Part shown: positions 59,063 through 64,000 of the stretch, piece by piece
Layout of the letters: each line of letters starts with the position of its first letter
Position numbering within the stretch: position 1 is the stretch's first letter
Source of the DNA: Orbilia blumenaviensis
Taxonomy: Eukaryota > Ascomycota > Orbiliomycetes > Orbiliales > Orbiliaceae
Assembly: GCA_036872755.1 (NCBI GenBank)
Contig: JAVHNS010000003.1
Coordinates: 1,612,001 to 1,676,000, forward strand
DNA length: 64,000 nt
Direction: 5' to 3'
The notes under the pieces: model-generated
Seen by the model: the letters and a program-made list of their open reading frames with translations, nothing else
What the model was told of the DNA's origin: nothing
The model's database searches: none
Made by a program: the position numbers and the translations under genes

Positions 59063-60623
59063 TTAGAAGTACTCAAGTTCCTCAACGGTCTCTGGAGCTT
59101 CTGCCGGCTTGCCACCAGCCTCAGCCTCCTCCTTAAGGTCCTCCTTGGTCTTATCGTCGATCTTCTCATCCTCAACCTCCTTAAGATCCTCTGGGCTGAT
59201 CTCTTCTCCACCGGCAGCAGCCTCGATTTCTTCCTTTGTGGGGGTCTTGGTGGCTTCAGGTTCAGCGGTAGTCTTGTTGGCATCGTCGTTCTCTGGGTCG
59301 GCTGAGGCACTTGGCACTGGCTCGGCGTCCTTTCCACCGGCAGCCTGGCTGGTAGTCGTAACAGGGGCCTTGGTGACTGTGACTGTGGCATCTTCTTCAA
59401 TGGTAACAACGGACTTGTCGGTGACAGTGACGGTAGCCTGCTTGGTGACAGTGGCTGGAGTGGCGTTGGTGATGGTAGCAACTTCCTTCTTAGTGAAGGT
59501 TCTATATCTGGTGACACCATTGAAAATGATGGTGAGAACCTGGCCCTTGGTAGCATTGACGACCGCGGTTCTGGTGACAGTAACAACCGATGGTTTGGCG
59601 ATGGTAATAATATCGCCCTTGGTGACAGTGAGAGGCTCTCCCTTGGTGACAATGACGGTTTGTGGTGGAGGTCTGATAGTAATATAGATTGGCTTAGGCT
59701 TGACTTGCTGGAATGGGATGCAACCACCAAAAGGTCCGTTCCTAAAAAATTATATTGTCAACTTCGCAATTTTATGAAATTGGAATACCGCCGGGAGACC
59801 TACTTGGCCGAGTTCTCGCATCTCATCATGCAAAGGTCCTTGTAACCTGCATGAACTCCACCGCAGTTCAAGTGGGCGGGCAATTGGACTGTAAACCAGC
59901 AGGTCTTCTGAACACCCTTCAAGTTCAGGGAGTTTTTATCACCATGGCAGTTTTTCAGCACGGGCAACCACCCGCCGAATTTCTGTCCTGTGAGACCATT
60001 CTCGAGTCTGCACTTGAAGGGACCACCGCCATCAAGATTGACCTATTATATAATACTCAGTTTAAATACTAGGATAGGGTGGTGAAGGGATAATAATTTA
60101 CCTGCCAAACCAAGACGTTGAGAGTTCCACCAGCGGTGACCTTAGGAAATCCGTTCCTGAGATGCTTTCGGCCAGTGGCGATATCGTTTCTCGTGAGCTT
60201 CTTATTCTCGTGATTGACCAACCAGTCCAAATGTCCCTTGATGTTAATAAAGCCTCCAGCTGGGGTGTTCTGCTTCCAGTACCACGCCCTCTTGGCAGCG
60301 GTTACACCCTTGCCGCTCCATTTGGCAGGCTGGTTCTTTTGGTACCATTGACTAACAGACAAGATCGAAGTACCGCAACCTTGGGCTTGATAACCCTTCC
60401 ACCATCCAGTGTGCACAGGCCTGAGATTGAAAACTGCAATATCTGCCTGTTGGGGCCATTGGGCGAAACCCTTGCGAACGTGTGACGCGCTGAAACCAAG
60501 ACCGAAGCCACGGAGCACTGGGTCTTTGTTACCATAGGCGTCTACGAAAACACAATGGGCGGATGTAACATCAGCGAAAGTGAGGACGACAACCGCCGCA
60601 TTGATAAGAGTGGAGAAATGCAT
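59063..60623 (-). CDS. Egh16/Gas1-like secreted protein (DUF3129)
   Basis: Secreted protein of the Egh16/Gas1/Mas3 family, expressed during appressorium formation in plant pathogens and numerous in nematode-trapping and insect-killing fungi; the biochemical role is unknown. Three exons, 60102-60623, 59804-60042 and 59063-59741, give 479 aa. Signal peptide 1-22; the mature chain would start at His23 (AHCVFVDAYGN). Conserved blocks: DPVLRGFGLGF, YQAQGCGTSILS, VTAGGTLNVLVWQVNLDGGGPFKC, CRLENG, CHGDKN...CWFTVQLPAHLNCGG and CENSAKNGPFGGCIPF. After residue about 260 comes a Pro-rich hinge, a repetitive Thr/Val-rich stretch (TVTKGEPLTVTKGDIITIAK) and a strongly acidic Glu/Lys-rich tail ending EELEYF. 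This tail is unlike the usual family tail and is probably an extended stalk. Both introns are supported by phase and by rejoining of Cys-rich blocks. Confidence 0.88.
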
Positions 60624-63600
60624 GGCGAAATGATCGTCGTTTGTTTCTTTTGAAACTTTGAAAAAGAGTGTGAGTGAATGAACGAAAGTGGGGAATAAAA
60701 GAATGACTCGATCTCAGGAAGGAAGGAAGGAAGGACTGCTGCGAGCTACAGCTTAGAAGGCCGATGATGATCCTATCTTCTATGCAGGATGAAGACCGCT
60801 CTTTATACAAAGAATCGTTGACTCTAGCCTCGTAAACCAGCCTCCAACTTGACTCTAGATTCCTTGAACCAGTACACTAGCTTACCGCTCTCATTCCCAG
60901 TCAGACGGAGAAATCCATACTACCCCACAGCGGTTACAACATCCCGCGAATACTCTTATCGCGATAGACTGCAGGCCTATTCATGTCAAATTAGGCTGTT
61001 GACTTCATGAGGCACTACGAGCTCTCGGTTGTCAATACCGAAAGGCAAAACAAATCATACAGAATGAAGGCAGGCTAGAGCATATCCGGACCTAGTTTGG
61101 GCTAATGGAAAAAACCACATTCGTCTGATAGCAAGCTCGCCTGATCGTATCTTTCCCAAAAGCAAAGTTTTGGATTGAAGGAATAACTGATCAAAAACCA
61201 ATGATACCAACAGAAAAAAGTATTGCAATCCGTATCGATGCTGCTGTCATTCACAAACTAACCCGCTTGTGCGAAATCGTTGTTCTTGTTCAGCTTGTGT
61301 CAATTTAGTGTCGCATGGAGTGTCCAATCGCTTACCAGTAGTTGAAGTTTGAACAGGTTTATATATGCCAAGATCGGTACGGCCACCAATACGAGACTGG
61401 AAAGCCCTTAGCCGAGACTCAAATGGGATATCAGAACCATTTTGTCGAGAATACGTACCCCCATGAGCTCCAAAGCTTATAGCTTCAAGGCTGAAAAGCA
61501 TCACAAAAAAAAAAAAAAAAATACCCATCCTAAAAATTAAAAGGTCCACGAAATTAGGTTTCAGAAGCCATCTTAGATCTAGAACGGTGACAAAATTTGC
61601 AAGATGGCATGAAAACCCGGTCTATCGATCATGACCACCTCAGTTGCTCAGCACTTAGAAACCTGTCCTCAACACTAGCACTCACTAAAGACCCTTATAA
61701 TACTAGAGAACGTACATGCAAATCATTGCACGGGTAATTCCCGCACAGACTGGCTAAAAATTGCACAGATTTCGTGCAAATCTACTAACCTAGCTAGCTT
61801 ACGGGCGGACAGCTGGCCCGTAAGCGCAGTAATTGTTTGCGAACGAACTTCATAGCCGACGTCGTGACGCGATCAGTGATCCAGCCTGTATCCCTAAACT
61901 GGTGACCGAAATATCCGTGAACCGGCCTGCAGCGCTATCGATTACCTATCAAGGGATGTTCGTCGCGATTTCCGAAAGAAATGTTCAGACACAAATCCTA
62001 CAACAATCCGGTTTTGCCGAGTCCCCGTGTGTATATGCATAGGCCGACGTCCAAAGGTATTAGATTTGGAGGATCAATCTTACTTCCAAAATTTCATACA
62101 GGTAAGCTAGCGCTTTAGCTTTTTTAGGATTCAGTTCAAACTTCACAGTTGCAAAATTATTTTATAGGACTTGATACTATAAACTCAAAGCCATGCTATG
62201 GCACGGACGGAGACACATGGTAGCAGTTTCAAAACCAAGCTTAAGGATAAGTTCGAACTAGAACTACAGAGGGAAAAACAACAGGAACCCACCGTTCCCT
62301 AGCTAATCTATAGCATTAGTCTACTTACAGTATGGGTTACGGGGCTGCTACGAATTTTTGTTCGATTATGCAACAAGTGTATATAGAAAATGGCCTGATC
62401 TAAAAAAACCATCAACTACTAGTCTAAATGCCTGAGTAGTTAAAAACACGGGTGATAATTTGGCCAACAAAGTCAGTAATATCCGCCCTGTCTGGATGAA
62501 AGTATCAACACCCAGACTTGGCGAAACGGGAAGCAGAATCCTAAGAATATAGGAGAAGTAAATCTGATATAGGTTTATCAGGGTTTAAGAAGAAATAACA
62601 CCACATATAGAAAAAGATGTATGATCTAGAGGTCTATAAGATAGAGTCTACTGATATACCATGATTTTTAGACATCTAGGCAATTGCTTCTGTAGGCGCT
62701 AGGCAGGTGCAAGCAATATTATAGCAGGCGAGACTATATTAAGTACGCAGCTAGGTGTACAAGGACGCGTACGATTAGATTCAGCATAGTTCCGTAAATG
62801 GGATTGTGCTGCGATCACAATATGTACATGTTAACATCCCAGCAATGCAGCCAATGTTACCTGGCCTACATACCTAGTTACTTACATAATTGCATCGAGA
62901 TATGTCGCGATATCGGTATTTCGTCGGATCTAGCCAAGCTGCCTCTGCGATTACGCCTACATCTAACAAGGCTTCGTTTTGTAAACCCAAGAAGTGTGCC
63001 AATATTTGCCACTGCAGTTTAAACCGCGATGGCAGTTACGGAACCGGACCCTCTTTCGGCTATAACTATCGTCTTTGGAACGACTCCGGCCGTTTCTGCA
63101 GCAAGCACGCACCAGTTTTTCCCTCTCATGTACCCTCTCGAAAGAAAAAGGGAATCAGCAAGGCCCAACCGACATCCAATTAACTGCATCGTCAGCATAT
63201 ATATTTTTCGGGAGAATGCGTAAAGAAATGTCCATATTAACTTCCTGATATCGCATGCAAAGTCGGGATTCGGGTTCAAGACGGGATCAGTGGGTTATAT
63301 CACGACTGTGATATACACAATATTATCTTCGAGAATGCAATACAGCCTTTCCTTAAATTTAGAAAACACTGCATACCTATATGAGGGTGTACAAATATCT
63401 GTCATTATCTTGCTTAATCTAAGACGGATATATCGATACAGCCTAGATTAATCCCAGGTCAACAACCCTTCTATGCGCTATGATCGCGATCGGAATATAT
63501 TAACAGGTTTGCCTTTTGCCCAGGCTCTCGGCTTGATTCCGTTCGGTACAATCTGGAGCTGTAGGTGGGGTACATAAGTACTAAACACTTACCTAGGTAG

Positions 63601-64000
63601 TTATAAACTATAATATAGAATAATGTTACCTAGTGGGTCACTCTTATTTAAATTTACCGATTTTCAAAACTTGAACGATTTGGTATTCCAGAAAGTCAAC
63701 ATGGGCGAACATGGATTTTGCAAGGAATGTCCTTGCTTTGATTCAGAAGCGCCGATGTATAGCGTACGTAGACAGATACCATTTAGTAAGTCAAGCCCAC
63801 AGCTGTGCTTGAGCTGGCTTGTAAACTAGACCGAAATCCGGGTCAAAAAACCCAGGCAGTACCCGACCGAACCAGCCGATATCGTACTACATCGATAGGC
63901 TAGTCAAATTGGCGTTCCGAATCCTCCACCAGCCAGATTCGCGAATTCGAGCCCTTTTGAACTCGAGCTGCGCTACTAGAACATTGATGTGCATGCATCC
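60624..64000. other. Right-end region without a recognised gene
   Basis: Begins with the promoter of the Egh16-like gene, including a (GGAA)n run at about 60717-60737. The remaining 3 kb contain short open frames only. One (minus, 61247-61549) could give a hydrophobic N-terminus, but this comes from a poly-A/T run and is not convincing. Confidence 0.45.
60818..60858. repeat. Dispersed 24-bp motif, copy 2, flanked by direct repeats
   Basis: CTAGCCTCGTAAACCAGCCT continuing CCAAC, nearly the same as at 10071-10094, is flanked on both sides by the 10-bp direct repeat TTGACTCTAG (60818-60827 and 60849-60858). It lies about 200 bp upstream of the Egh16-like start codon. Confidence 0.45.

Noticed and set aside
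59109..59687. 192-codon plus-strand frame rich in Ser/Val/Thr
   Set aside because: Antisense of the same low-complexity exon.
58921..59730. 269-codon minus-strand frame rich in Ser/Pro/Arg
   Set aside because: Another frame of the Egh16-like gene's repetitive third exon; the chosen frame continues the Cys-rich domain through matching splice sites.
61247..61549. Possible 100-aa secreted protein
   Set aside because: The hydrophobic start MGIFFFFFVML comes from a long A/T homopolymer, and nothing downstream is recognisable.
63900..64000. tRNA-like stretch at the right edge
   Set aside because: Partial A-box similarity only, with palindromic TTCGCGAATTCGAG content that does not form a cloverleaf.

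Overview
The window is nuclear DNA of a filamentous ascomycete (Pezizomycotina). The protein genes are split by many 40-140 nt introns with GTANGT donors, CTAAC or CTRAY branch sites and YAG acceptors. The gene set (Hsp30-type small heat shock protein, hexokinase, Heh/Src1, OST1, RFT1, pseudouridine glycosidase-kinase fusion) is typical of the group. An Egh16/Gas1-like secreted protein and a four-module Cys-rich wall-type protein fit a fungus that attacks animals or plants. Orbiliomycetes (nematode-trapping fungi) is my guess, but the sequence does not prove it. No gene is cut by the window edges.

Layout. 0.4-1.6 kb: a secreted, probably GPI-anchored protein with four eight-Cys modules. 1.6-7.0 kb: no recognisable gene, but four tRNA-like repeats in one orientation (4.3-5.3 kb). 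7.0-7.7 kb: ISU1, the mitochondrial Fe-S scaffold, whose first intron reads best as an AT-AC intron. 7.7-13.5 kb: gene-poor, with a fragment of a SNF2-type helicase and perfect hairpins. 13.5-26.1 kb: dense housekeeping block with a mitochondrial carrier (+), RTG2 (-), UBP14/isopeptidase T (-), dienelactone hydrolase (+) and hexokinase (-). 26.1-34.7 kb: an 8.5-kb stretch without a recognisable gene, with two tRNA-like elements. 34.7 kb: a possible 58-aa protein behind a TATA box and a long pyrimidine-rich leader. 35-38 kb: homopolymer-rich spacer. 38.3-54.7 kb: second dense block with SF3B6/p14 (-), OST1 (-), pseudouridine-5'-phosphate glycosidase/PfkB kinase (+), Heh/Src1/Man1 inner nuclear membrane protein (-), Hsp20 (+), RFT1 (-) and a HAD phosphatase (+). 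55.6-60.6 kb: a type II membrane protein of glycosyltransferase appearance and the Egh16-like protein. 60.6-64.0 kb: no recognised gene.

How the genes relate. These are mostly independent housekeeping genes in divergent or convergent pairs, not a metabolic cluster. OST1, RFT1 and the putative Golgi/ER glycosyltransferase all touch protein glycosylation, but they are separated by unrelated genes. The three secreted or surface products (0.4, 55.6 and 59.1 kb) lie toward the gene-poor flanks.

Exon boundaries were worked out by hand from splice signals, reading phase and family conservation. All joined models keep frame. Two joins in the pseudouridine gene and one in RFT1 are less certain and are marked as such.
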